A stretch of DNA of 64,000 nt from Tupaia tana. Its lineage: Eukaryota > Chordata > Mammalia > Scandentia > Tupaiidae. Within the stretch, counting starts at the first letter, position 1, and the number at the start of each line of letters is the position of its first letter. Both the position numbers and the translations under genes were made by a program. Positions 11,713 to 22,782 of this stretch are shown piece by piece. The notes under the pieces are model-generated. The model saw only the letters and a program-made list of their open reading frames with translations, was not told where the DNA came from and did no database searches. Where the stretch lies: the NCBI GenBank assembly GCA_026018925.1, contig JAKSZU010000011.1:4159985-4223984 (forward strand), written 5' to 3'.

Positions 11713-12554
11713 AAAACCCTCATATTTTTATGTTATAATTTTTATTCCAAGTCTACATATAGATAGAAGCAACTAATTCATCAAACTCATATTGAAAATT
11801 CTGTGTGCCAAGCATTTGCTAGGCACTAGGGAAACAAATATGAGTCCTTGCTGTAGAGGAGGATGCCAGGTCTTGAAGGCTTCATAGAGAAAACAACAGT
11901 TAAGCCAGGATTTCAAATGAGTGTGCTTGACAGAACAGACAAAATACTGAGCTGCCTGAAAGCAGAGGAAACATCATGGGCTAAAGGTACCACCAAGTTC
12001 AAGGGAACATCCAAAACCTGTTTATGGTAGGATGTCACTGTGAAAGGAGAATCAGGACAAGGGCCAGACAGGCAGGTATGTGAGCACCAATAAAAGGCAT
12101 GGGCCACTTTGTGGAAAGTGGAAAATCATCAAAAGGTCTTATCTGGAGAATCATGTGATGTGACGCAAATATGAAGAATGGGTTAGAAAGAGAAAGAATA
12201 AGGAAAGACACTCAATAATGACATGAGAGATGAAGACTTAAAGTAAGCGCTAGCTAGGCAAAGGGAGAGGAGAGAGGCAATGGATCAGACCATTATTTCA
12301 GACCTAGGCCTGATGCTACTCACTGATTAACTCACATGTGTGGAGTGTCAGGGGGAGAAATAGGTAATTCCAGGATGCTGGCCTAGGTGACTGGGGTTGT
12401 TGATACTAAGTATACTCTTCTATCAACCCCTTTCTTTGTCCTGGAAACACATTTTCTTGTAAATCATCCAATCAAAATATAAAGAAGATACTTCTGAAAA
12501 CTCCTTTAGTATATTCCAACAACCACCCTTCTATTGATAATACTTATGTATTAT
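11713..12554. repeat. Ancient interspersed repeat remnants (L2/MIR-age)
   Basis: 'tgtgtgccaagcatttgctaggcactagg' (11800-11835) is the familiar motif of ancient mammalian repeats. The stretch 12100-12200 ('atcatcaaaaggtcttatctgg') resembles the same class. The family assignment is from memory and uncertain. Confidence 0.45.
12109..12203 (+). repeat. Copy 1 of a 95-bp local duplication
   Basis: Closely matches 14252-14347: both carry the core 'aatcatcaaaaggt' and a 'ggttagaaagag' end with scattered substitutions. Confidence 0.65.
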
Positions 12555-12818
12555 GGGACCAGCAGTTAGCGTAATGGCTATGTCGCTGAACTCCTATATA
12601 GTCAACCACAGTTTGAGAGCCGGACCCGGTGGCTTAAACTCACGCTGGGTGCGTGTGCGTGTGTGCCCAAGATCCCGAGAGGAGAATGGAGGAGAAGGGA
12701 TTGTGGCATGGCCATCCCCCCGGGGGGTGATTTCTCACTTTCTGTCTCTCTGTCCCTCTCTTTCTGGCGAGCGCATGCACCCCATAGCAAAAATCTCTCC
12801 AAAAAAAAAAAAAAAAAA
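12555..12818 (+). mobile_element. L-type SINE with TSD
   Basis: Starts gggaccagcagttagcgtaa, poly(A) 12801-12818. The TSD ttatgtattat flanks both ends. Confidence 0.92.
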
Positions 12819-12914
12819 TTATGTATTATGCTGAAGTTAGAGCGTTTACAAATATTTTTGGAAACCACAACTATTTAGGCAGGGTGACAGCAAATCAAAC
12901 TATTAAAAATCTTC

Positions 12915-13170
12915 TAAAGAATGGCCTCAGTGGTGCAGCAATAATGCAATGTTCTGCACCACTGGAAGCCATATGCAAGATCAGGGTTCAGTTCCCAGGT
13001 AAACCTGCACACACCGGGGTTAGGGGTCGGCCATGCCTTATCATCATGGCTCACTAGGAAGGCTGCAAAGAGGATGTCAGTGTCAGACCCTGCTGAAGGT
13101 GCAGGCCTTTCTCTTTCTCCTCTTCCCCACCCACTTGCCCATCTCTAGCTCATGAAAGAAACAAACAAGT
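12915..13170 (+). mobile_element. C-type SINE, diverged
   Basis: Head 'gcctcagtggtgcagcaataatgc', a 'gttcagttcccagg' B-box-like motif, CT-rich segment and 'tcatgaaagaaacaaacaag' end. Confidence 0.65.
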
Positions 13171-13521
13171 TTTTCGTTTTTTTTTTTTAATCGTCTAGAA
13201 TAGTCTGTTTAAAGACTAAACAAACTTAGTCTGAACTTTAAATATGATGCAAGTCAGCTTTTCTCTCAGGAAGCAAGCTTTAAAATTAACAGTCACTCTT
13301 GGGAAGTTTTCTTCTTCCCACTCACTTTCTAAATTAAAAAAAAAAAAAGTGTTATGTGCATGATAATAGTCCCTATCTCTTAAGCCACACTAGGCTTAAT
13401 TCCAACCAGTGTAGGCTGAGGCCAAACAAGGAAAAAGAGGCAGATGTGCTTTAGTCATTACCCCTCCTTTCCTTGCCTATGGTGTCAAAACAGGTGAAGC
13501 TATTAATTAAGAAAAACAAGG

Positions 13522-13785
13522 GGCAAGGCCAGCCCCATAACCCAGTGGTTAAGGAAGTTGGATCCCACAAGGCCAACTTGCAATTTAAATTCTGACCCAA
13601 ACAGCTTGAAAAAACACGCCAGAGTGCATGTGCCTATGTGCATTCATGCCTAGAATCTTAACAGAATGAAGAAACAGAGAAGAGATTGTGACGTGATCCT
13701 GCCCCATTAAGGAGTGCTCTCTCCTTCTATATCTGGCAAGTGCACAGCCTCTCCAGCAATTTACAATTTAAAAATATATAAATAA
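13522..13785 (+). mobile_element. Old L-type SINE
   Basis: Head 'gccagccccataacccagtggttaagg', degenerate body, 'ctggcaagtgcacagcctctccagcaa' end. Confidence 0.75.
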
Positions 13786-14251
13786 AGCTAGAGACACTGC
13801 AGACCTAACAAAAGGCAGCATGGAGGGGCAGAAGAGAAACTACAGAGTAAGCAGTGAGCCAGACTGTGTTCTGGGCTCCCCCACCCCTTCCAGGAACCCC
13901 CACTATAATGAGGAAACTGCACATGTACAACAGCTACAAATGACAAATGACAGTTAAAAAGAAAACACTACTTGTACAGTTACTATGAGTTAAAAACCAT
14001 CTTCACTGTAAGGAGAAAGTCTAACTTAGATATATCAAATTTGGTAGTTCTTCACAGGACAATTAACAAACCAAATACTGCTAAACACAAAGAGTTCTGG
14101 ATGGAGTTTTCAAGTGCTGAAAGATATCAAAAAACATTTACTATACTAATTACTGAAAACACTGAAACACAAAAATTAAACACAAACTAAATTCTCTATC
14201 AGGTCTTGCTCATTACTTTCGGTCCTCACGTCCCAGTGAGGCACGAGCTGT

Positions 14252-14347
14252 TTTGTAGAAAGTGGGAAATCATCAAAAGGTTTTATCTGAAAAATCATGG
14301 GAAGTGACACAATATGAAGGACAGGTTAGAAAGAGAGAAAGAACAAG
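14252..14347 (+). repeat. Copy 2 of a 95-bp local duplication, cut by a SINE
   Basis: Matches 12109-12203 and stops where the SINE at 14347 begins. The duplicated sequence does not resume after that SINE. Confidence 0.65.
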
Positions 14348-14581
14348 GACCAGTAGATGGCATAATGGCTACGTCACTGGACTCCCACGTAGTCAACCAC
14401 GGTTTGAGTACGGCACTCAGTGGCTTAAAACTCATGCCAGGTGCATGTGCGTGTGTGTCCAAAACCCCAAGAGGAAAATGGAGAAGGGACTGCGGCCAGG
14501 CCAATCCCCCTGAGGGGTGATTTCTCGCTTTCTGTCTGTCTCTAGTGAGCACATACACCCTACCTCTTAAAAAAAAAAAAA
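14347..14581 (+). mobile_element. L-type SINE
   Basis: Starts ggaccagtagatggcataatgg. The body is complete but its CT block is shortened, and it ends 'cctacctctt' A12. Confidence 0.88.
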
Positions 14582-14770
14582 GATCAGGAGATTTCACATT
14601 AAACCTCAGATCTCTAGTTTCTCTTAAACAAGTGAACAAGTGAAGGATTTATCTTCATGTAGATTGTTCTAGCTGTTCAATAAACTGGCCTAATTTTAAA
14701 TCTGCCCAAGCAAATAGTTTTATTTGCCTTTATTTTTACTGCTCATGACAGTCACCACTGTCTGTCCTTT

Positions 14771-14846
14771 TTTTTTAAAGAGAGATTTTTGCTATAGGCT
14801 GTGTGTGCTTGCCAAAGAGAAAGAGACAGAAAGCAAGAAATCTGGA
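14771..14846 (-). mobile_element. L-type SINE, 3'-end fragment only
   Basis: Plus strand 'tttttttaaagagagatttttgctataggctgtgtgtgcttgcc...agcaagaaatct'. The head and body are absent. Confidence 0.75.
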
Positions 14847-15917
14847 CAGGGAAAAAAGCCAGACTGTCCCCCAGTATCCCAGAAAGGAATACAGCCTGGA
14901 TGATATCTTGATTTTAGCCCAGTGAAATTCATTTTAGAACTGTAGGATTAAAAACAAAACAAAACAAAACAAAAAAAACTTGTGTTGTTTTAAGCCACTA
15001 TACTTGTGATTATCTGTTATAAAAACCATTAAGAAATGAACGTACTACTATCCAGGCGATAACCAGTAGTACATATAAACAATTTCAAATATAAAAATAC
15101 ACATACACACACAGACACACATACGTGTGTCATATGTGTGCATGTGTGTGTATACACACACAACACAAATATATGCATTATTTGGATTAAGGACTTCTGG
15201 AAGCCCACTGTTTAGCAGCTCTATTGAATTGTTTTGTTTAAACAGAAGTAAGATCAATTTACCTTTAACTGCTAATTCCTTGGCTGGTTTCTGGCCAAAA
15301 ACTAACTTTGACATTACAAAACTGATTCACAGAATTGAGACTCAGCTTCCCAAAATCCGTAAACATTTTTTTTAATTAACAATATGAAAGAGATTATTTA
15401 ATCAACCTAAAAAAGCACAGTCTACCTAAACATCTACCCTGAACTTTGTAACTAAAGTTCAAACCATGACACAGCTATCAATTCTGAAGCTGATAATGAA
15501 GTTCATTTTCACATCCAGTGACCTATCTCTGCTGGACTGTATCTGTATTCAGCATTAAGAACCCTTTATAAAATGAAAAACTATAAAATGGCTGTTTTAT
15601 ATTACGTGCTGCAAAATTTGTTTGCCAGATTTATATAACAGGAGAATCAACTGATAAAATTCTACTCACTGAATAATAATAATATATAATAGTAATATAA
15701 AACAAATATTGAATAATTTAAGGTAAAAAGTGTCAACTTTCTTTCAATATACAAAGAAAGAATACTTAGCTTATGCCAAGCAAATTTTATGAACACGAAA
15801 AATTTTAACAGAAATTGGGTTGTAATAGAGTAATATTATAACAGAACACATTCAGAACTAGCAAAGGTGGTCGAGTGGGTTTTAAAACCTGTGCTGGCAG
15901 AGATGGTATGAGCTTAC
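14847..15917. other. Intron 6, 3' part: simple repeats, otherwise nothing recognised
   Basis: An (AAAAC)n run lies at 14954-14975. Mixed (CA)n/(TG)n with local dyad symmetry lies at 15098-15170. The rest is AT-rich intron leading to exon 6. Confidence 0.5.
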
Positions 15918-16031
15918 CCGATTCTCATCATAAATAATTTGGACAATACTACGGTGTTTCTGCTCCACAGGAGGAGGGGACACAGGCTTCTCAGGCTCAG
16001 GGGGTTTAGCTGCTTCTTCTTCGAGCTGTTG
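15918..16031 (-). CDS. NCOR1: NCOR1 exon 6 (residues 207-244)
   Basis: Acceptor TCTTAG|CAA and donor CGG|GTAAGC bound 38 codons. The exon finishes the coiled coil (QQLEEEAAK), then a Pro-rich hinge ([15 protein letters not shown]) and the start of a conserved helix, [13 protein letters not shown]. Both ends are phase 0. The exon lies between the 11.2 kb intron 5 and the 4.9 kb intron 6. Confidence 0.96.
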
Positions 16032-16359
16032 CTAAGAGACCAAGAAAGAGAGAGTCAGGCATCTGCTGCACGTCACTCCCACCAGTAATTAATCACAAGA
16101 GATAACACATGCTACTGAGAACTGCTTGTTGATTCTGCAGGGTAAGGATTTAATCTACAAGAATCTCATGGATCCAAGGGCTCAAAGAAAAACAATTTGA
16201 TGTATCTTAACCAATAAGTAAACAACACAAGTCATCCACAAAAAGACAGACAGACCTGGAGAAATATCCTTTTATGTTTTAATTGTAATCAATTTAAAGC
16301 AAAATAATACAAGAAATTAAACTTAATAAAGGTACCCTAGATACCTCTATCACAATGAC

Positions 16360-16549
16360 TTTTTTTTTTTTTTTTGAGAGGTTTTTGCTATAGGGCGCGT
16401 GCGCTTGCCAGAAAGACAGAGAGAGGGAGAGAGAGAGAGAGAGACAGAAAGCGAGAAATCACCCTCCTGGGGGCACGGTCATGCAACAATCCCTTCTCCT
16501 CCACTCTCCTTTCCTCTCGGGATCTTGGGCGCACACACGCACATGCCCA
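16360..16549 (-). mobile_element. L-type SINE, 5'-truncated on insertion
   Basis: Runs from T16 to the 'acatgccca' body and lacks the tRNA head. Near-matching flanks caatgactt / caaagactt suggest the truncation arose during target-primed integration. Located 330 bp from exon 6. Confidence 0.85.
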
Positions 16550-16980
16550 GTACAAAGACTTCTAATGGCACTGGACAAACAATTTGTATGTTACTGACAC
16601 ACAGTCTATGTTAATGTCTGGTGGCAAGAATACAGTAGAAAGAAATTTGAGGGTTAATTCTTAACTCAGCATAGCACTGGGCCACTCCTAACCCCCACAC
16701 CCTGTATATTTTACCGAGCTCCAGTCAAAAGGCACTAGACACACTGTTATGAATATGGACTGCAGGTATGTACAATGATAGAGCAAAAAGCTCTATGTAT
16801 TAGTCGCTCTGGGTTTCAGCCTTAGAGATAGCCTTCACCAGTATTAACTCTTAAGCAAATATCAAAGCTACTCATACATAAAGTGGGTAATAACACTACC
16901 TATCACATACCTTTTAGAAAGGATTAAATATTTATAATATATACAAACCACATTATAACCATAAATATTCAGCAATAGTT

Positions 16981-17150
16981 CTTTTTTTTTTTTTTTAAGT
17001 TTTTGCTAGAGGGCATGGACACTTGAGAAAGAGTGAGAGAGAGAGACAGAGAGAGAGAGAAATTGCCCCCTCCCCCAGATGGCCTTGCCAAAATCCCTTC
17101 TCCATTCTCCTCTCAGGATCTTGGGCGTGCATGCACATGCCCTAAGTGTG

Positions 17151-17182
<32 letters not shown>

Positions 17183-17537
17183 TTTTTTGGAGAGGTTTTC
17201 GCTATAGGGCGCGTGCGCTCGCCAGACAGACACAGAGAGAGAAACATAGAGACAGAAAGCGAGAAATCACCCCCCAGGGCGGATGGTCACGCCGCAATCC
17301 CTTCTCCTCCATTCTCCTCTCAGGATCTTGGGCACGCACACGCACACGCCCGGCGTGAGTTTTAAGCCACCGGGTCTGGGACGTGAACCGCGGTCGACTA
17401 CGTGGGAGTCCAGCAACATAGCCATTATGCTAACTGCTGGTTCACCCGGCGTGATTTCAAGCTGCTGAGTCCAAGACCCAAGCGCACTGTTGGTCATCTG
17501 GGATCCAGTGCCTTACCTCTATGCCACCTGCTGGCCT
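16981..17537 (-). mobile_element. Old L-type SINE split by a younger L-type SINE
   Basis: The tail and body half are at 16981-17150, and the head half ('cggcgtgatttcaagctgctgagtcc...ccacctgctggcc') at 17444-17537. The middle is the younger element. Confidence 0.85.
17152..17443 (-). mobile_element. Young L-type SINE inserted in an older one
   Basis: CpG-rich copy (gcgcgtgcgctcgcc) with an unusual (TTTA)n tail at 17152-17184. It ends ctgctggttc at 17443. Confidence 0.9.
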
Positions 17538-17565
17538 TACATATTATTATTAATGAAATAAGCAG

Positions 17566-17650
17566 GGGCCCTCTGGGGTAATTTCTCACTTTCTCTGTCT
17601 CTCTCTTCAGCAAGCACATGTGCCCTATGGCAAAAATCTAAATATAAAAA
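17566..17650 (+). mobile_element. L-type SINE, 3'-end fragment
   Basis: 'ctctggggtaatttctcactttctctgtctctctcttcagcaagcacatgtgccctatggcaaaaatc' without head or body. Confidence 0.7.
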
Positions 17651-17790
17651 ATGAAGTAAAAGTTTAAGTCTAATATAAAGCCTAGAGGAAAATTATTGAT
17701 AGTAAGACTGACAGTCAAAGCTCTCAGTCCTCTAAGGTAGATCACACCCAAATGAAAGGATAAGAACCTCCCAATAGAAAAGCTTGTAGC

Positions 17791-18042
17791 GGGAACCAGC
17801 AGTTAGCGTAATGGCTATGTCGCTGGACTCCCACATAGTCGACCGTGGTTCGTGTCCCGGGCCCGGTAGCTTAAAACTCACGCTGGGCGCGTGTGCGTGC
17901 GTGCCCAAGATCCTGAGAGGAGAATGGAGGAGAAGGGATTGTGGCGTGACCATCCCCCCCGGGGGGTGACTTCTCGCTTTCTGTCTCTATGTCTCTTTCT
18001 GGCGAGCGCACACGCCCTATAGTGAAAACCTCTCCAAAAAAA
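17791..18042 (+). mobile_element. Young L-type SINE with perfect TSD
   Basis: gggaaccagcagttagcgtaa start. The 14-bp TSD agaaaagcttgtag lies at 17776-17789 and 18043-18056. Confidence 0.95.
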
Positions 18043-18056
18043 AGAAAAGCTTGTAG

Positions 18057-18387
18057 GAACCCTTCCACTTTGGACTTGCAAGCACCTTGTAGTCTGTTAT
18101 TTGTATAAGAGTAAGAGACAGCTGAAATTCCGAGATAATTTGTATGGCTATAAGTTCTTCAATGATGCCCTTTTACTCCTGCTTAGAGGACTTTCTTTTA
18201 CAATCCCTCCTAAGGAGTCATCAAACTTCAGTAAATCACACTTTATTCAGAGTATCTAAATGGCTCTGGGGTAAAACCATTATAAATGAAAAGATAAAAA
18301 CAAAGAAATATATACACACAGAAGAATCTCCCTCACCTATTTCACATTAACTTTACAGTAATTTTGCCACACTGAACAAATACATTT
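18057..18387. other. Intron 5 spacer, nothing recognised
   Basis: Low-copy-looking sequence between two SINEs, no signal seen. Confidence 0.45.
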
Positions 18388-18935
18388 AAGAGGCAGCTAG
18401 TGGTATGCTGGTTAAGATGGGTAGATCCCACAATGCTCACTGTGAGATTCGAGTCCTGAAACTAGCAACTTGAAAAATATGATGGGCAAGGGACCAGCAA
18501 TTAGCGTAATGGCTGTGTCGCTGGACTCCCATGTAGTAGACCGCAGTTTGAGTCCCGGACCCAGCGGCTTGAACTAACACTGGGCGTGTGTGCTTGCGTG
18601 CCCAAGATCCTGAGAGGAGAATGGCGGAGAAGGGATTGCGGCATGGCCATCCCCTCTGGAGGGTGATTTCTCGCTTTCTATCTCTCTGTCTCTCTCTGTC
18701 TGTCTGGTGAGCACACGTATCCTATAGCAAAAACCTCTCAAAAAAAAAAATGATGGGTACATGTGCAGGCAAGCCCAAAAATCCTGAGCAGGCAAGCCCA
18801 AAAATCCTGAAAGGAAGACCAGAGGAAGGATTGTAACATGACCATCCCCAGTGGAGGGAAAGTGCTTTCTTACTCCTCCTCCCCTCTGTCTGGCAAGCAC
18901 ATGTGCCCTCAAGCAAAATTTAAAAATATATATAT
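18388..18935 (+). mobile_element. Old L-type SINE split by a younger one
   Basis: Head at 18388-18488 ('ggttaagatgggtagatcccac...gattcgagtcctg'), rest at 18751-18935. The second half carries a perfect 23-bp tandem duplication (18765-18787, 18788-18810). Confidence 0.85.
18490..18750 (+). mobile_element. L-type SINE nested in an older SINE
   Basis: Starts gggaccagcaattagcgtaa. The TSD atgatggg lies at both borders (before 18490 and after 18750). Confidence 0.92.
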
Positions 18936-19031
18936 ATAATACACACACACACACACAATAAAAATAAATTTAATTGGAATTTTTACTGAAACTGTATAAA
19001 ATATAATTTAACATAAAGTGAGTACACATAT

Positions 19032-19305
19032 GGGGCCAGCAGGTGGCACAGCGATTAAGGCGCTGGACTCCCACATGGTTGACCACAGTTCAAGTCCTGG
19101 ACCTGGCAGCTTGCAACTCATACTTGGTGCATGAGCATGCCCAAAATCCCAAGAGGAAAAGGGACTGTGGCACAGCCATCCCTGGGAGGGAGGTGGTGGT
19201 GGTGGTGATTTTTTTGCTTTCCATTTCTCTGTTTCTCTGTCTCTCCAGCAAGCACATGGCACCCCATGGCAAAAATCTCCCCAAAATAAGCAAACAAACA
19301 AAAAA
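19032..19305 (+). mobile_element. L-type SINE, older subfamily
   Basis: 'ggggccagcaggtggcacagcgattaagg' head with the GGTTAAGG-type A-box region of the older copies. A (GGT)n expansion lies at 19190-19206. Confidence 0.88.
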
Positions 19306-19420
19306 CACTATTAATACTATGTTTCTATCCTGCTATGGTATATTTCTTTATTTATTCTACTTATTTTTTATACTCATCACCAAAATTTGTTGCTCCTTAT
19401 ATATATGGTCACATAATATA

Positions 19421-19921
19421 CAGACACTCCTCACTTAATGACCAAATCTGTTTAACTATGCTGTTCAGTGAACTGGTTTGTAAGCAGAGAGCTGAGGGTG
19501 GATGTCTTATGGTGTGTTGTGGTGCCATAGGGTATATATTTTTGAGCAGATAACATGCAGCACCACACTGGAATAATGTAATTCTACCCATACAAAGAGC
19601 ATACCTTAGGTGAGTGCTAGAAAGCAACAAGACACACCACAACACAATAATATAAATCCAATGTAATTATTTTTATTTATTCTGAATACTACTAGGGGTG
19701 CATAATAAAGTACAAATTTATAAATGAAATATGTACTCTAGTATGACGGTGCGCTTCATGTAGCAAATATTAACCAACTGTGAATACAAGACAAAGACTG
19801 AGAAAGGGATTCCCAAGACTCACAAACACTGAGGAGAGAGTTCACATTCTGGAGAACTGAAGAACTAGTTATAAGTCTGAGTAGCCATTAAACAGGTAAG
19901 TCATTAAATGAGGAGTGGCTG
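19421..19921. mobile_element. Tigger/pogo-like non-autonomous DNA transposon
   Basis: Terminal inverted repeats of 22 bp with 20 matches: CAGACACTCCTCACTTAATGAC at 19421-19442 and the complement of CAGCCACTCCTCATTTAATGAC at 19900-19921. The 501-bp interior has no long frame. The left flank is TA, as expected for pogo-type TA targets. The right flank is now CA. Confidence 0.7.
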
Positions 19922-20462
19922 CATTTCATTATTTCTAATTATAATAATGAGTTACATGTTATTGAACATTTCCTATGTGCCACATACTAAGCAATAGATT
20001 TCTTAACTCATAAAACAATTGTGATTCAGTTGGTGTTATTAGCAGTATTATTACTGTTTTACAAGTAAGAAAACTAAAGCCAAAAAGTAAGGAAAAGAGA
20101 AGAGGCCCAGCAGGGTCAGATATACAAAGACTTAGAATTGCCAGGGATATTATTAAAATTTAACATGATACAACAAAAGCAAGAGAGTATTCTTAAAAAG
20201 AGCAGATTTGACAACAAGTTAAATCAAAAATTCCAGAAATAAAAATAAATAGATTTGACAACAGATTAAACATAATTGAAAAGACATGTAAGCTGGAAGG
20301 CAGACTAAATAAATTGTTCGAAATGAAGACCAAATACATAAAAAAAAAAAAAAGGAAAGAGAAGCACTTAAGAGACAAGAGAAGGCAAAAGTGATATTAC
20401 ATCTAACTGAAATTTCAGAAGATAACTTGATAGAGAAAGGGTTCTATAAAAAAAGATAATGG

Positions 20463-20736
20463 CGGAACCAGCAGTTGGCATAATGGCTATGTCACTGGAC
20501 TCTCATGTAGCTGACTGCAGTTTGAGTCCCAGACCCGGTGACTTAAATTCATGCTGGGCGCATGTGCGTGCGTGCCCAAGATCCCACAAGGAGAATGGAG
20601 AAGAAGGGATTGCAGCGTGGCCATCCCCCTGGGGGGGATGATTTCTCACTTTCTGTCTCTCTGTCTCTCTCTGTCTATCGGGTGAGCACACACGCCCTTA
20701 TAGCAAAAACCTCTCTAACAGAAGAAAAAAAAGAGA
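20463..20736 (+). mobile_element. L-type SINE
   Basis: Starts ggaaccagcagttggcataatgg, full body, ends 'acctctctaacagaagaaaaaaaag'. Confidence 0.9.
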
Positions 20737-20807
20737 GAGAAAGAAATGTAGATACACAAAAGAATAAAAATTAAACTAAGCACCAATGTCTTAACAATAG
20801 GAGCCAG

Positions 20808-21058
20808 GGGACCAGAAACTAGTGTAATGGCTATGTCACTGGACTCCCATGTAGTCAACTGAGGTTTGAGTCCCGGACCTGGTGGCTTAAAACTCATGCC
20901 AGGCATGTGTGTGTGCATGCCCAAGGTCCCAAGAGGAGAATGGAGGAGAAGGGATTGCGGTGTGGCCATCCCCCCAGGGAATAATTTCTCACTTTCTGTC
21001 TCTGTCTGTCTGGCAAATGCACACACCTATAGCAAAAACCTCTCCAAAAAAACAAATA
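20808..21058 (+). mobile_element. L-type SINE with TSD
   Basis: The TSD aataggagccag lies at 20796-20807 and 21059-21070. Confidence 0.93.
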
Positions 21059-21878
21059 AATAGGAGCCAGAAAGAAATAGTCCATTACCAAATAAAAAAA
21101 ATCTCACAATAAACAGTTGTCAGTAGATGGCAACATTTAAGTCACAAAAGGCAAACAAATACTGAATTTGATAAATGGCAGACCTAAAGGATTAAAGGAT
21201 GTTGCTCAAGCAGAAGAGTGCTCCCCAAGACAAAAGATCTGAGTTGTAAGAAGAAAGATGAACAAATAAAATGACAGTATATGGGTAAGCCTAAACAAAA
21301 CTTGACTATATGAAATAACAATGTCTTCGGCAGTTTTATTTTTTTAAAAAGAACAAACTAAAATATACAACAATGGCGTCAGAGTTAGGAGAAATAAGAC
21401 AGAGATCCATACGTACTGTGCCCTCAAACTGTTAAAAAAGAGTGTTAAGAATTTTAGGCATAACTTTAAGTTATATAGGCATGTTAAAATGTCTAAAGAA
21501 CAACTGAAACTAAAGAAATTATGTACTAAAGCCAAACTAGTAGGGAAGAAGAAAATAAAACAAATAGCACAAAAGAAGGACAAGAAAAGACAAATAAGGG
21601 TACCAACATGAAGCATAAAAAAGGACAGAGCATAGTTTAAAATAACAGCTATCAACCAGTCACCATAATCAATATAAAAAAACTCATTCATTCTGTGGAA
21701 AAACTGGTCTTCAGGCAATTAAAATAAACAAAGAAATAAACAGCTATATACTATTGATACATAAATATAAGGGAAGAGAAAGCAAAAGGAAGTAAAGCAA
21801 TAAACTAACCAATGTCAACAAAACAAACACTGATCTAATTATCAGGCAAAACAACTTTTATGGTAAAAAGCAGTACTA

Positions 21879-22017
21879 GAGGAGACAGCAGGTGGCATGG
21901 TGATTAAGGCACCAGACTCCCACATCACTAACTACAGTTCAAGTCCCAGACCTAGTGGCTTGCTTTCTCACTTTCTCTCTCTCTCTCAAGTGCACATGCC
22001 CTATAGCAAATTTTTTT
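21879..22017 (+). mobile_element. Short tRNA-derived SINE with an S-like body and an L-like end
   Basis: Head ending 'agacctagtggcttgctttctcactttctc' as in the S-type, then 'aagtgcacatgccctatagcaaattttttt' as in the L-type. Either an L-type with an internal deletion or a link between the two types. Confidence 0.75.
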
Positions 22018-22460
22018 AAATAATAAATAAAATTAAGTTTAAAAAACCCTGACAATTCCTAGAAAAAAATAGACAAATCCAAAGTCAAAATGATAATTAA
22101 TCAGTTGCTGACATAAATGAAAGATATATTTAGATTTCTGAAAAGTAAAAACATTATTTTCCAATATAATCAGGACATTTACAAAAACTAAACACTACAG
22201 TAGGCCAAAAATTAAAATAAAAAAAAACTTCACAAGCCAGACTATGAAAGAGACACAATGCATGACCCCTCTCAATATATACAGAATGTCTGTACTTTAT
22301 GACAGAACCTTAAAGACTGGAAGATACAACAACAGAGACGGCAAGTGTAGATACCAGAGACTGCATAGGAAGAGGCAGAAAGTAGGGGATGGGAGGGAGG
22401 AGCACAGGAAAAGGACATCTAACAGATAAAAATACAGAACGTTACCTGTAAAGAATAACG

Positions 22461-22535
22461 TATTTGGTCATCAGAAAAGTCATGACGCATTTTTGTTTTT
22501 CTAAGCAAAAATGCATCATGACTTTTCCGATATAT
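22461..22535. mobile_element. Palindromic mariner-type MITE, copy 1
   Basis: Hairpin: 'cagaaaagtcatgacgcatttttg' ... 'caaaaatgcatcatgacttttccg'. The outer 10 bp have decayed. Confidence 0.75.
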
Positions 22536-22782
22536 AGTAATATATTTTTACCTTGTTCACTATGCAATGCCTATATGCTTTAAAAAAACATTGTATCCTG
22601 TTAAGATGAATAATGATTACATGTAAAAATATAAATAAAACAAAAAATTTTGTAAGATTTATACAGTCCACATTCTTTGGCCACAATAAAGAAATCAAGC
22701 AACCAAAAATAACCAAGGAAAAAAACATATACCTAGAAGTTAAAAAACAATTCGAATACAGAGGTCAAAAAAAGAAAGAATC

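Noticed and set aside
21344-21718. Membrane-protein-like frame of 124 codons on minus, rich in Phe/Leu
   Set aside because: It lies antisense to AT-rich L1-like sequence. The hydrophobicity comes from complemented A-rich codons. No homology, splice sites or conservation signal are seen.
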